A stretch of 45,866 bases of DNA from Gammaproteobacteria bacterium (GTDB taxonomy: Bacteria > Pseudomonadota > Gammaproteobacteria > Granulosicoccales > Granulosicoccaceae). A program made the translations under genes and the position numbers. The stretch lies in contig PDPU01000008.1 of NCBI GenBank assembly GCA_002746645.1, positions 1 through 45,866 on the forward strand, in the 5' to 3' direction. Below the pieces are notes generated by a model that was not told the DNA's origin, searched no databases, and saw nothing but the letters and a program-made list of their open reading frames with translations. Shown in pieces: positions 28,101-35,807 of the stretch; position 1 is the stretch's first letter, and the number at the start of each line of letters is the position of its first letter.

Positions 28101-30462
28101 CCGAGTTTCCGGATTTTCTGCCGTGCTCGGGCAAGCGCCAGATTCTTGCTCCATCGGAAAGAAACGGGCGGGGTTTCGGGATCTCGCTGTCACCCGGGCG
28201 CAGGATTCTGCCGCCGTAGAAAATGCCATTGCCGAACTCGACTTGTGCAGTATCGGAAAAATCGTCCGGGTTGCTCTGATAATCGAGCGGCTCATCGGGA
28301 TTGCTCAACCAGACGGCGCTGAAACCGTAGCCGGAGTGCCTGTAGATGACAAGGGTATCGTCCGGCAGGGCCAGCGCTGCAACCGGCAGCGTATTGCCGA
28401 GCGTCCAGTATCCGAGTTCCCTTGTATTTCCAGGCCTGATCTGCACCAGCCGCTGATCGATCAACTTGATGACCGTTGGAAAAGGGCTTCGCAGACGAAT
28501 GCCGTTGCCCTTGTCGTCCACAGGGCAGCCGCCATAGCCATCGACAGTCGGCAATTCGAGAACCTCGGACCGGTATTCCTTTCGAACGCCGGCCGACAGC
28601 GTACGTTGCAGCACCGCGGCAACATCGATCGTCTCGAGCTGTATGGCTACGTCCGGATGATACTTCGCGACGGCCGAAGGATCATTCGATGCCAGCGCAT
28701 GAAGTCCACGCACGTAGTCGATGACCGCACCAGTATCGAGGCAATCGATGTTTTCCTGCAGATAACTCCGCCAGAGTTCGTTCATGTACTCGTTCTCGCC
28801 AACGGCATCCATGAACGGACGCAAGGGTTCGTTGAAGAGTGGCTCTGGCGTCAGACTGCAGGAGCGATCCTGACTGAACAGCGCCGATGCGTTGTGGCGC
28901 ACATGTTCGACCATCGCTGATTGATCGAACACCTGTTGCAGCGACGAATTCCTGCGCGCGTGGTCCCTGGCTGCGGAACTCCAGCCGGTGAAGCTCAGAC
29001 TGCCACCGGCATGATATTCCTGCAGCGGAATGCCAAGATCGAGGCAGGCTTCGACGACATCCACATCGACCTCCCCCCAACTGTTCGTCCACAAGGGCAG
29101 TGGCAGTTTCTCCTCGATCAGACGCGGTGCCGCCGCTTCGAGCATATCGAACAACCTTGCCGGCGGCACCACCAGACTGTTGATGATCGAGGCGAACCAG
29201 CCAGCGAGACCACCCGGCAGGGTGATCTCTTGCGGCCATGCTTCACTCGACAGTGAAAGCACGCGCAGAGCCTGCCAGTTGTCCAGACGTTCCAGCCATT
29301 GGGCGGTACGACCCTTGTCGTTCCAGCGGCGGCGACCGACAGGCGTGTGTGCGAGCAACCAGCCGGCAACCGCATCATCCTTCCGGGCCAGCATGTTCAG
29401 ACGACTGCTGGCCGCGTCCCAGAATTGTCGGGGGGCGCGCACCATGGACGGTGCTGCCAGCATGGCCCTGAGTGTGGCGTCGATTTCTTCGTTCGGATCA
29501 ACGCCGGCCGCCCTGGCCAGTCGCGTCAGATTCCTGAGCGCGTCGCTGGCAGGTGGCGTCCCACCGAGTGTGTGCCGACACAGCACCTCACGGAAGGTTT
29601 CGAGCGCTTCCGCGGGCGTGAACTGCTTCTGAAGATCGCGCGTGTACTCGGTAATGGTCTTGCCCGAGAGCGCTCCGGCCAACGCGAATTCAATCACCAC
29701 GTCGCGCCGTCGTTCACGATCGACCGAGAGCGCATGGGCACGTTCGGCTTCGAGTGCCTTGCCGATCGCTCTCGCGGCATAGGTGGTGTTGCCGGCGTTC
29801 TTGAAGGCGCGGGCCACTTCATCCCAGAAGGGTGGCAGGAAATGCCGCACGCTGGCATCGAGTTCCCGCGCCATCTCGCCGTATTGCTCCCAGGCAATGC
29901 CGGGTTTTGCGCGAACCTTGCGTTCGGCCGCCTTCAGTCTTTTCACCATTACCAGCGCATCGTCGGCATTTTCAGGGTAGTTCACGAGAGCCCATGCGGC
30001 AAAGCCCAGCGCCTGCCGTCCCCGCACAGCCAGCACATCAGACTCACCGGCCGGCTCGAGGCCGACATAAGCCATGGCGAGATCCTCCGCGGGACCAAGG
30101 CGCTCTGTACTCAGGGTGACAACCCGGCGCTCGCCGAGCGCGCCACCCGAATAGCTCCGGGCCACGACCTTTTCCACAAGGGTCGGATCGAGTTCGGTAT
30201 TCGCCGGCATCATGCCTCCGGTCTGGAATCGCGCCTGGATGTCAGGGGCGAGTTCCGCAGCCGCTGTCCTGCGACGTGCTGACGCTGTCTTTCTCTTGCC
30301 GGCTCCGGTTCCTGCCGCCTTCTTCCTGCTGCCGGCGCTCGCCTTTTTCCGATTTCGAGAAGAAGCGTTCTTCCTGCCCTTGCTGCTGCTGGCGGATTTC
30401 CTGCCGACAGCCTTCCCGACCGATCTGCCGCTTGCCGACTTCGTCTTCTTCTTGCTGGCCAC
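25153..30462 (-). CDS. Giant subunit of MoxR-vWA system, full-length paralogue C
   Basis: 1769 residues; first gene of the block. The first 70 residues are almost only Lys, Arg, Ser, Ala and Gly (SKKKTKSAS..., RKKASAGSRKKAAG...), like histone-H1/AlgP-type tails that bind nucleic acid. After that it parallels the other two: FQTGGMMPANTELDPTLVEK, VVIEFALAGALSGKTIT, RHTLGGTPP, a beta-rich region (PDDTLVIYRHSGYG, DGLVGWRVIRHRDG), then a second half shared with the 1684-aa protein (ELGLIWMGDF, DAARLYLQLLALPDPT, LVVSGKRSRAGRTLFLPGG). No enzyme motif is seen. The start is GTG 30462 with AGGGA about 10 bases upstream. A propeller or scaffold role is inferred from layout only. Confidence 0.6.
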   Translation of the reverse strand: MASKKKTKSASGRSVGKAVGRKSASSSKGRKNASSRNRKKASAGSRKKAAGTGAGKRKTASARRRTAAAELAPDIQARFQTGGMMPANTELDPTLVEKVVARSYSGGALGERRVVTLSTERLGPAEDLAMAYVGLEPAGESDVLAVRGRQALGFAAWALVNYPENADDALVMVKRLKAAERKVRAKPGIAWEQYGEMARELDASVRHFLPPFWDEVARAFKNAGNTTYAARAIGKALEAERAHALSVDRERRRDVVIEFALAGALSGKTITEYTRDLQKQFTPAEALETFREVLCRHTLGGTPPASDALRNLTRLARAAGVDPNEEIDATLRAMLAAPSMVRAPRQFWDAASSRLNMLARKDDAVAGWLLAHTPVGRRRWNDKGRTAQWLERLDNWQALRVLSLSSEAWPQEITLPGGLAGWFASIINSLVVPPARLFDMLEAAAPRLIEEKLPLPLWTNSWGEVDVDVVEACLDLGIPLQEYHAGGSLSFTGWSSAARDHARRNSSLQQVFDQSAMVEHVRHNASALFSQDRSCSLTPEPLFNEPLRPFMDAVGENEYMNELWRSYLQENIDCLDTGAVIDYVRGLHALASNDPSAVAKYHPDVAIQLETIDVAAVLQRTLSAGVRKEYRSEVLELPTVDGYGGCPVDDKGNGIRLRSPFPTVIKLIDQRLVQIRPGNTRELGYWTLGNTLPVAALALPDDTLVIYRHSGYGFSAVWLSNPDEPLDYQSNPDDFSDTAQVEFGNGIFYGGRILRPGDSEIPKPRPFLSDGARIWRLPEHGRKSGNSGSLQEPEHILLDEIDPHSGRILGQGMPDWFGQDLPDGARILWRFCWLLPIPPELAGSPVGAVDGLVGWRVIRHRDGRINGRGIDGRQYTASESGGAFRPASEPLLMLDQPAGSDHWVVFGSSMANSRTGLNFEYPYSPCRNEGFREPVYRCRYDMHHLEVADPSSSGLLRQLDREQSARLLDAARDVWSADEDDQAGESAKLRKLVRGLLPDAPKGLVKGVCSEARSMAALEARLDKVRIELSEGVSTTEPAAPVDESIEAVENSFGLVPPVTATDIERFDIRGFEGWSFDISKNPRQSLANEHVDAVIRFLVTGEGTPAGVGGFDWFILLHDPAVVAWKGLWETLFDMPWNLPMSKYIEKLQARSDYRALAYLANTDILDSSSHFAYYRLYGVDLDHPEYKGVRRICPESSEECKAIDDGAQRYVIYRADRSWNKTIDLCILAVSDERPARPPFGVPIFRARAFDNSWSSEAVADFFTAVGKLEKLPLIPEDTLNAAAERLGVTSSELGLIWMGDFSQKTYSEKKPLTAVLRDNLGWKVRQIESACMSIAAMHYPIALTGAGFREDPAGTLGAGTMAAFEKLVDAWQQKKAEMVHLTPALIKQLSEVSSQSSCNLSRFTRMLSNPEQSPCLQSRTTRFRTRSGWYNWTCLDVVNDSSAGNEGSDYVFLALHDTICHINYAMPVADPARRALPALIRTVREWLQRPETELEFALSFTQEEVGDNHEVDVDATIDRFHSLLGGEMTRHDDFVEIDNGLVRAAIAPPACKLLFRPAMCHGSEQYDRLARIKSQTFHANVDVWGSADYIEFVRGIRSELIDRILTGNETITLPEGTWEQDPGNSVPELVEQVARHHRLSHDAARLYLQLLALPDPTTASVRCWNNWSTAMHKRISAELEQTDLVVSGKRSRAGRTLFLPGGWAALKAPNLPLETWKLPLYGYDNTEGFIGNRASLLVCRSTVDDLFRSAWHRTQTGDEPRYEDKL

Positions 30463-30550
30463 CTATCCGCAATCCCTTTTTCCGTTCCGTGGGTTTTCTC
30501 CGAGAACAACACGCTCGCGAACCATCCACCCAGCATAACGAATCGGCCAC
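30463..30550 (-). promoter_or_regulatory. Leader of the MoxR-vWA operon
   Basis: Only 88 bases separate the kinase stop from the first giant gene. The region holds an 11-base palindrome TTCTCCGAGAA (30496-30506) and a TATGCT that could be a -10, but no convincing -35. No hairpin followed by a T run is seen, so read-through from the two-component operon is possible. Confidence 0.3.
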
Positions 30551-31936
30551 TCAGACAGGCAGGCTCAACATGACCATCGCACCAGCTTTCTCCCCCGCAA
30601 GCGGCCCACCGTTTTCCAGCAAGACCTCACCACGCTGATTGGCCAGGAGCTGCCGTGTGGCGGCCAGCCCGCTGCCGCTGCCTGCGCTGCCGAGATCGGC
30701 CCGCGCACCCCGCTCGAACAGCACTTCGGGATCCGTCACACCAAAACCCGGGCCGTTGTCGGCAATCCGAATGGTGACCGAACTCGCACCGGAACCCGAC
30801 GGAGCAACATCAGCGCTGCTCTCGACCTGCGCTACCTGTACGTGCGTCGCGCCATAGCGACAGGCGTTGTCGAGCAGGTTGCCGAACACCTCGTAGAGAT
30901 CGGCACTGTCGATACGTACCGTTGTATCTGCGTCGATATCGACGTCGATCATCACCGACGAGGCACTGTACAGTTTTTCAATCGATGCAGCCACCCGCTC
31001 GACTACCGGCGCGAGTGCGACGGCACTGCCGAGATAACGACCACGTCGTTGACGGGCACGGGCTACGGTTCGCTCGAGACTGCGTTCGATCTGCCCGGTC
31101 TGTGTCATCAGCACGCGACGCAGTTCACCGGTATCGGCATTGCTGGCCGGATCACTGCCGGCATTCTTCAACACGGTCAGCGGCGTCCTGAGTGTATGCG
31201 CAAGATCGTCAACCAGATGCCGATAACCCTGCTGTCGAGCGCGTTCGCTGTCGAGCATGGCGTTGAGGCCACGCGTCAGTGGCTGGAGTTCGCGCACCAC
31301 GTCGTCGTCGAAGCGATCCTGCTCTCCGCGCTCGATGGCAGCGACAGTGTCGCCTGCATGAGCGAGCGGCGCAAGCGCACGACGCAGGAGAAACCACTGG
31401 ATTGCGAGCAGCAGCAGGGCCGCCACACTCAGGGTCCACCACAGCGACCGGTCGAACTGACCGAGTTCACGCGCCAGCGCGTCACCGCGATCGAGTACCT
31501 GCACTTCGAACGGGAACTCCTCGCCATCGTCGAACAACCACGCGGTCGAGAACTGCAGACGGTAGTCATCGCCACCATCACCGGGTTCGGCGAAGCGCCA
31601 GGCACCGATGGGCAGCAGGTCGGGTGACGGTGCGAGCACCACGCTCGAACTCGATTGCCAGAGCAGCTGGCCGCGAGCATGAATCGACGCCTGAATGTCG
31701 CTGGAGGGACTGAGCAACGCAGGATCGGGCAAGGCACCGGCATTGACGTTCACGCGTCCCGATGGCTTCACTTCGGTGGCACCGAGAATTCCGTACACGA
31801 GCCCACGCAGGCGATCCTCCTGCGCAGCATCCGCCCGCTGTTCCACCGACCAGGACACGGCCGCTGCGATGGCGAGCACGAACACCGCCAGCACGAATGC
31901 GCTCGCCAGCAGCAGTCGCGACCGGATCGAGTTCAT
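30551..31936 (-). CDS. PhoQ-like sensor histidine kinase
   Basis: 461 residues. One N-terminal membrane segment (LLLASAFVLAVFVLAIAAAV), a periplasmic sensor of about 130 residues, a second segment (TLSVAALLLLAIQWFLL), HAMP, the H-box DDLAHTLRTPLTVL with the phospho-accepting His, the N-box NLLDNACRYGA and DNGPGFG with GSGSGLAATRQLL. The arrangement matches PhoQ-type kinases of non-enteric gammaproteobacteria; the ligand (divalent metal, pH, peptides) cannot be read from the sequence. ATG 31936 is preferred over an upstream in-frame start 14 codons earlier because the membrane segment then begins normally. It follows the response regulator by 60 bases. Confidence 0.9.
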   Translation of the reverse strand: MNSIRSRLLLASAFVLAVFVLAIAAAVSWSVEQRADAAQEDRLRGLVYGILGATEVKPSGRVNVNAGALPDPALLSPSSDIQASIHARGQLLWQSSSSVVLAPSPDLLPIGAWRFAEPGDGGDDYRLQFSTAWLFDDGEEFPFEVQVLDRGDALARELGQFDRSLWWTLSVAALLLLAIQWFLLRRALAPLAHAGDTVAAIERGEQDRFDDDVVRELQPLTRGLNAMLDSERARQQGYRHLVDDLAHTLRTPLTVLKNAGSDPASNADTGELRRVLMTQTGQIERSLERTVARARQRRGRYLGSAVALAPVVERVAASIEKLYSASSVMIDVDIDADTTVRIDSADLYEVFGNLLDNACRYGATHVQVAQVESSADVAPSGSGASSVTIRIADNGPGFGVTDPEVLFERGARADLGSAGSGSGLAATRQLLANQRGEVLLENGGPLAGEKAGAMVMLSLPV

Positions 31937-31996
31937 GAGCGCGTGACGACCCGAGTCAGGAAACCGATCTCGCGCCATGAAGACATGACGACAGGT

Positions 31997-32725
31997 TCAC
32001 CTCGCTGCCTGATCGAGCGGCTGATCCTGCCGGCGGTCCTGCCGTTGATCCTGCCGCGGCAGGGCAATGCGATAGCCGCGGCCGCGAAGCGTCTCGATGG
32101 GCTGGAGACTGCCGTCGGGGTCAAGCTTGTTTCTGAGGCGCCTGACGAACACTTCGAGCACGTTCGGATCGCGTTCGGTATCTTCGTCGTAGAGATGATC
32201 GAGCAGGTCGGCCTTGCTGATCACCGCACCACCCTGATTGGCCAGGTAGGCGAGCAGACGATACTCGTAGGCCGTCAGCGCCACGGGCTCGCCATCGATC
32301 GCCACCGACTGCGCACGCGTGTCGATGGTCAGGCGACCGAAATCGAGCATCGAGCGGGTCCAGCCACCGGCGCGCCGGAGCAGTGCCCGCAGGCGCGCAA
32401 GCAGCTCTTCGACGTGGAAGGGTTTGCAGAGGTAATCGTCGGCACCCGCTTCAAGCCCCTCGACCTTGTCTTCCCAGGTATCGCGCGCGGTCAGAATGAG
32501 TACCGGATAGGCATGGCCCTGATCCCGCAGTCTGCGAATGACCGCAAGGCCATCCTCGACGGGCAGACCGATATCGATGACGGCAATGTCGATGGGCATG
32601 CTCGTGGCAATCCAGAGCGCTTCCTCCCCGTCGGCCGCGGCATCGATCACGTAGCCCTCCGACTGCAGCGCTTCGGCCAGTTGTGCGCGCAACGGCGCAT
32701 CATCTTCGGCAACGAGTACTCGCAT
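31997..32725 (-). CDS. PhoP-like OmpR-family response regulator
   Basis: 242 residues. Receiver domain MRVLVAEDDAPLR...VIDIGLPVEDGLAV with the phospho-acceptor Asp in VIDIG, the conserved Lys in YLCKPF, then an OmpR-type winged helix (VALTAYEYRLLAYLA, DPNVLEVFVRRLRNKL, ETLRGRGYRI). It binds DNA when phosphorylated by the adjacent kinase. The C-terminus carries an unusual tail of repeated Arg-Gln-Asp units after the winged helix (about 19 residues). It starts 20 bases after the PepSY-like gene and forms one operon with it and the kinase. Confidence 0.92.
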   Translation of the reverse strand: MRVLVAEDDAPLRAQLAEALQSEGYVIDAAADGEEALWIATSMPIDIAVIDIGLPVEDGLAVIRRLRDQGHAYPVLILTARDTWEDKVEGLEAGADDYLCKPFHVEELLARLRALLRRAGGWTRSMLDFGRLTIDTRAQSVAIDGEPVALTAYEYRLLAYLANQGGAVISKADLLDHLYDEDTERDPNVLEVFVRRLRNKLDPDGSLQPIETLRGRGYRIALPRQDQRQDRRQDQPLDQAAR

Positions 32726-32745
32726 CGGTCTCTCCTCCGTCCTTC

Positions 32746-32970
32746 TCAGTCTGCGGGCACCCTGACCTGACGCACACGGCCATCGGCCAGCAGCTTGACG
32801 AGAAACTCGCGCCGACCGTCGTTGCGCTCGACCTCGCTGATGGCGAGCACCTTGCCACCGTGACGCGCCAGCGCTTCCTGGGCGGCTTCGGCGCGACTGC
32901 CCGCAGCCTGCGCCGACATGCCGACAAGCATGATCAGCAAGGCAATGAGGGTTCGTGACATCAGGGTCAT
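32746..32970 (-). CDS. Small secreted PepSY-like protein
   Basis: 74 residues. A signal peptide (LIALLIMLVGMSAQA) is followed by a short PepSY-like region: GGKVLAISEVERNDGRREFL and VKLLADGRVRQVRV. Single-PepSY periplasmic proteins commonly precede PhoP/PhoQ-type pairs and probably modulate the sensor. ATG 32970 places the signal peptide at the start; a longer frame to 33012 is unlikely. First gene of the two-component operon. Confidence 0.75.
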   Translation of the reverse strand: MTLMSRTLIALLIMLVGMSAQAAGSRAEAAQEALARHGGKVLAISEVERNDGRREFLVKLLADGRVRQVRVPAD

Positions 32971-33039
32971 GATCGGACTCCGGCGGCGACCTTCGAAGTG
33001 TAAGCCAGTCACCGCCGATCGATCAGTGACGATGCGCGA

Positions 33040-33756
33040 TCAATGACGATGCGGGTACCTGCCCGGTTGATGGTGGTGCCCGGGACGCGGCCGCACCGAC
33101 ACATCTACCGCGATCCGCTGACCGGGGTGGCGCTGGCTGCGCGTGGTGTAGACATGGCCATCAAGACGATAGCTCACCCGGTAGTGGTCGATCTCGCGAA
33201 CGTATCGCGTTTCCCTGAACTCGCGGCAGTGCTCGACGGTGGCTGACTCCACGGTGCCTTGCCGGCGCCGGTCGTCCGAACGGGCCTCGGCACGGTCACT
33301 CGCGATCGTCGAACCGATCACCGCACCGGCGATCGTGCCGACCACGCGCTCACCGTGACTGCCTCCGAAATGGTGTCCGACCCGATTGCCGATGACACCA
33401 CCGATGACCGCGCCGGCAAGGCTGGAGTCACCCGCATCGGTGTGATGGCGCCGTGCCGTCTGCCGATGACGGTAGGGCTCGTCGCGGTAGCCCTGATGGC
33501 GCGGCGGCACGTCCTCGATCCAGCATTCGCGTTGTGGCTCCTCGACGGCAACGCGGCGATAGACCGGCTCGACATCGATCACCCTCGCCCAGGTGGTGTA
33601 CTGCTGCCGATCACCTCGAAAGTGTCGCGATTCGCCGCCGCTGGCCTCGACCGTGCTCGCGAGCAGCAGCGCGGCGCAGAAACCGAGAGTCAGCATTGGC
33701 TTGCCGAGGTGATGTCGATGACGCGGATGTCCGGTGTGCATGTGCAGGTTCCTCAT
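33040..33756 (-). CDS. Glycine-zipper 2TM envelope protein
   Basis: 238 residues. A His-rich N-terminus precedes a signal-like segment (TLGFCAALLLASTVEA). The centre has AGAVIGGVIGNRVGHHFG and AGAVIGSTIASDRA, the paired glycine zipper of the 17-kDa surface antigen/SlyB-like family, which inserts in the outer membrane or periplasmic face. The rest is hydrophilic with many His and Arg, including a His-rich C-terminus that could bind metal. The start is uncertain: ATG 33756, GTG 33762 or ATG 33741; no clear ribosome-binding site. Confidence 0.7.
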   Translation of the reverse strand: MRNLHMHTGHPRHRHHLGKPMLTLGFCAALLLASTVEASGGESRHFRGDRQQYTTWARVIDVEPVYRRVAVEEPQRECWIEDVPPRHQGYRDEPYRHRQTARRHHTDAGDSSLAGAVIGGVIGNRVGHHFGGSHGERVVGTIAGAVIGSTIASDRAEARSDDRRRQGTVESATVEHCREFRETRYVREIDHYRVSYRLDGHVYTTRSQRHPGQRIAVDVSVRPRPGHHHQPGRYPHRH

Positions 33757-33931
33757 GGACACGGTGAAAACGGCTCACCGCAGGCCACACTCTATCGAAA
33801 GGAACCTGTCGCCTTCCTGAACACGCCGGAGTATCAACACGCCGGGGCATCCCGGCACCCTGACGGCCTGCAGCACCGGCCGGAATCCATCGGCAATCGT
33901 TCGGTGCGAATGGTGCGAATGGTGCGGAACA

Positions 33932-34960
33932 CTAACCGCCGATGAAGGACATCTCCACCTTCGGCTGCAGCACCGACACCTGCGTGCGGGTTTCGGAGTA
34001 GCGGTCTTCGCGCTGTTGCCAGATTCGCCTGAGCATGCTGTCGAGCGCCGCAGGATCGTCGCCACGCAGGATGGCGCGAAGGTCGTGTCCGCTCGCGGCG
34101 AACAGGCAGGTATGGAGACTGCCGGTTGCACTGAGTCTCGCGCGTGCACAATCGCCGCAGAAGGGCTCCGAAATCGACGAGATGATGCCGATCTCCCCGC
34201 CGCCATCACGATACTGCCAGCGTCTGGCCACTTCACCACGGTAGTTCGCCGCCATCGGTTCGATCGGCAGAACGGCGTTGATGCGCTCGGCGATTTCAGC
34301 ACTCGTGACGACGGCATCCGGATTCCAGCGATTGCTGTTGCCCACGTCCATGAATTCGATGAAGCGGAGAATGTGACCCGAGCCGTGGAAATGCATCGCC
34401 ATGGGCACGATGTCATGATCGTTCATGCCCTTCTTGACCACCATGTTCACCTTCACCGGACCAAGCCCCGCCGCTGCGGCTGCTTCGATGCCGTCGAGCA
34501 CGGTGGCCACCGGCGTGGCGACGTCGTTGATGCGCGCGAAGGTGTCGTCATCGAGCGCATCGAGGCTCACGTTGACGCGGGCGAGACCTGCGGCTCGAAG
34601 CCTTGCGGCACGAGCCGGTGTCAACAGGGAAGCGTTGGTCGTCATGCTGATGTCACGCACGCCATCCACCGCAGCGATGAGTTCGATGAGCTGCGCGAGA
34701 TCGCGTCGCAGCAGCGGCTCGCCGCCCGTGATGCGAATCTTCGACACACCGAGCGCCACGACGCTTGCGACCACACGCTCGATTTCCTCGAAGGTGAGCA
34801 GTTCCCGTCGCGGCAGAAACCTGTAGCTGGAATCGAAGATCCTGCGCGGCATGCAGTAGACGCAGCGAAAATTGCAGCGATCGGTGACCGAAATGCGAAG
34901 GTCGCGAAGCGGGCGGCCGAGGCGGTCGACGGGTTCGAGAGCGGTGTCAGTCACAGGCAC
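33932..34960 (-). CDS. moaA: GTP 3',8-cyclase MoaA
   Basis: 342 residues. Radical-SAM cluster RCNFRCVYCMP (CxxxCxxC), SAM-binding ITGGEPLLR, the second C-terminal 4Fe-4S cluster from FCGDCARARLSATGSLHTCLF, and the terminal Gly-Gly that is needed for catalysis. It converts GTP to the cyclic precursor of molybdenum cofactor together with MoaC. GTG 34960 is chosen because GGGGAGG lies 6-7 bases upstream; the frame extends 11 codons further. No other moa, mog or moe gene is in the window. The 249 bases between this start and the DoxX stop show no gene. Confidence 0.95.
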   Translation of the reverse strand: MPVTDTALEPVDRLGRPLRDLRISVTDRCNFRCVYCMPRRIFDSSYRFLPRRELLTFEEIERVVASVVALGVSKIRITGGEPLLRRDLAQLIELIAAVDGVRDISMTTNASLLTPARAARLRAAGLARVNVSLDALDDDTFARINDVATPVATVLDGIEAAAAAGLGPVKVNMVVKKGMNDHDIVPMAMHFHGSGHILRFIEFMDVGNSNRWNPDAVVTSAEIAERINAVLPIEPMAANYRGEVARRWQYRDGGGEIGIISSISEPFCGDCARARLSATGSLHTCLFAASGHDLRAILRGDDPAALDSMLRRIWQQREDRYSETRTQVSVLQPKVEMSFIGG

Positions 34961-35209
34961 GAGCCACCTCCCCTGTGGCCAGGGTGGTTGCAACAGTCCA
35001 TGACGCTGACGTGTTCGACCTGCGACACATTCCGGAAATCGAATTCGACATCGGCTCAGGGTAACGCGAGCAGCCCCATGCGTCCGGACTTTTCCTCACC
35101 GAGTGCAACGACGGGCTCGCCAGGTCAAGGTCCTGCAGGGTTCAGTCATTCGTCGTCATGCCTGGCCGTGAGTCACGCGCTTCCTTCGCGGGGAACCGGG
35201 GTGCGGCAA

Positions 35210-35743
35210 TCAGTACCGCGAGCCGAACAGACGATCCAGCGACAGCCAGCCACCGCCGAGCAACAGCAACACCGACAACGCGAGCACCCAGAAAAGGCGC
35301 AGATCGGCAATGACCGAAGCCGGATCGCCATCGAACCAGGCACCGGAGACCACGCCATGGCCAACGATGTCGACAACCGTCATCACGGCGATGAAACCGA
35401 GCATGCCCAGGGCCGAAAGCCGCGTGAAGAGCCCGAGCACGATCAGCGCCGGCAGCACGAGTTCGGCCCAGGTAGCCGCAACGACGATGAACCTGTCGAG
35501 CACCGAGAGGGCGACGGGGTCGTAACCGACCGCTTCCATCCGCCAGGGCAGAATCTGCACGTAGGCATCGAGAGACGGCGTCCACAGGCCGGCGAAGCCA
35601 TCACCGAGCTTGGTGAGCGCGGAACGCCAGAAGAACATCAGCAAGGTGGCGGCGAAGATGAAACGTGTCAGGAGCGGCAAGACCCCTGCCGCCATGTTGC
35701 CGAGCCAGCCCGGCAGGGTGCTGGTTTCGCTGTGGGTGTTCAT
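35210..35743 (-). CDS. DoxX-family membrane protein of the bufferin operon
   Basis: 177 residues with four hydrophobic segments, starting with LLTRFIFAATLLMFFWRSALTKL, the DoxX signature region, and continuing LSALGMLGFIAVMTVVDIVG and LFWVLALSVLLLLGGG. DoxX proteins frequently end bufferin/HvfABC-type operons and are thought to serve redox chemistry or membrane handling of the modified peptide. It starts 64 bases after the bufC stop (ATG 35743; the frame extends upstream without support). Confidence 0.85.
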   Translation of the reverse strand: MNTHSETSTLPGWLGNMAAGVLPLLTRFIFAATLLMFFWRSALTKLGDGFAGLWTPSLDAYVQILPWRMEAVGYDPVALSVLDRFIVVAATWAELVLPALIVLGLFTRLSALGMLGFIAVMTVVDIVGHGVVSGAWFDGDPASVIADLRLFWVLALSVLLLLGGGWLSLDRLFGSRY

Positions 35744-35807
35744 GCCGAAGATTCCCGGTTGAGTTGTCCGTTCCCGCCCTGATGTTCCTGCCTTGTGATT
35801 CCGGCAA

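Noticed and set aside
35142..35585. Minus-strand frame overlapping the DoxX gene
   Set aside because: Arg/Ala-rich out-of-frame translation; DoxX has clear membrane segments and family motifs.
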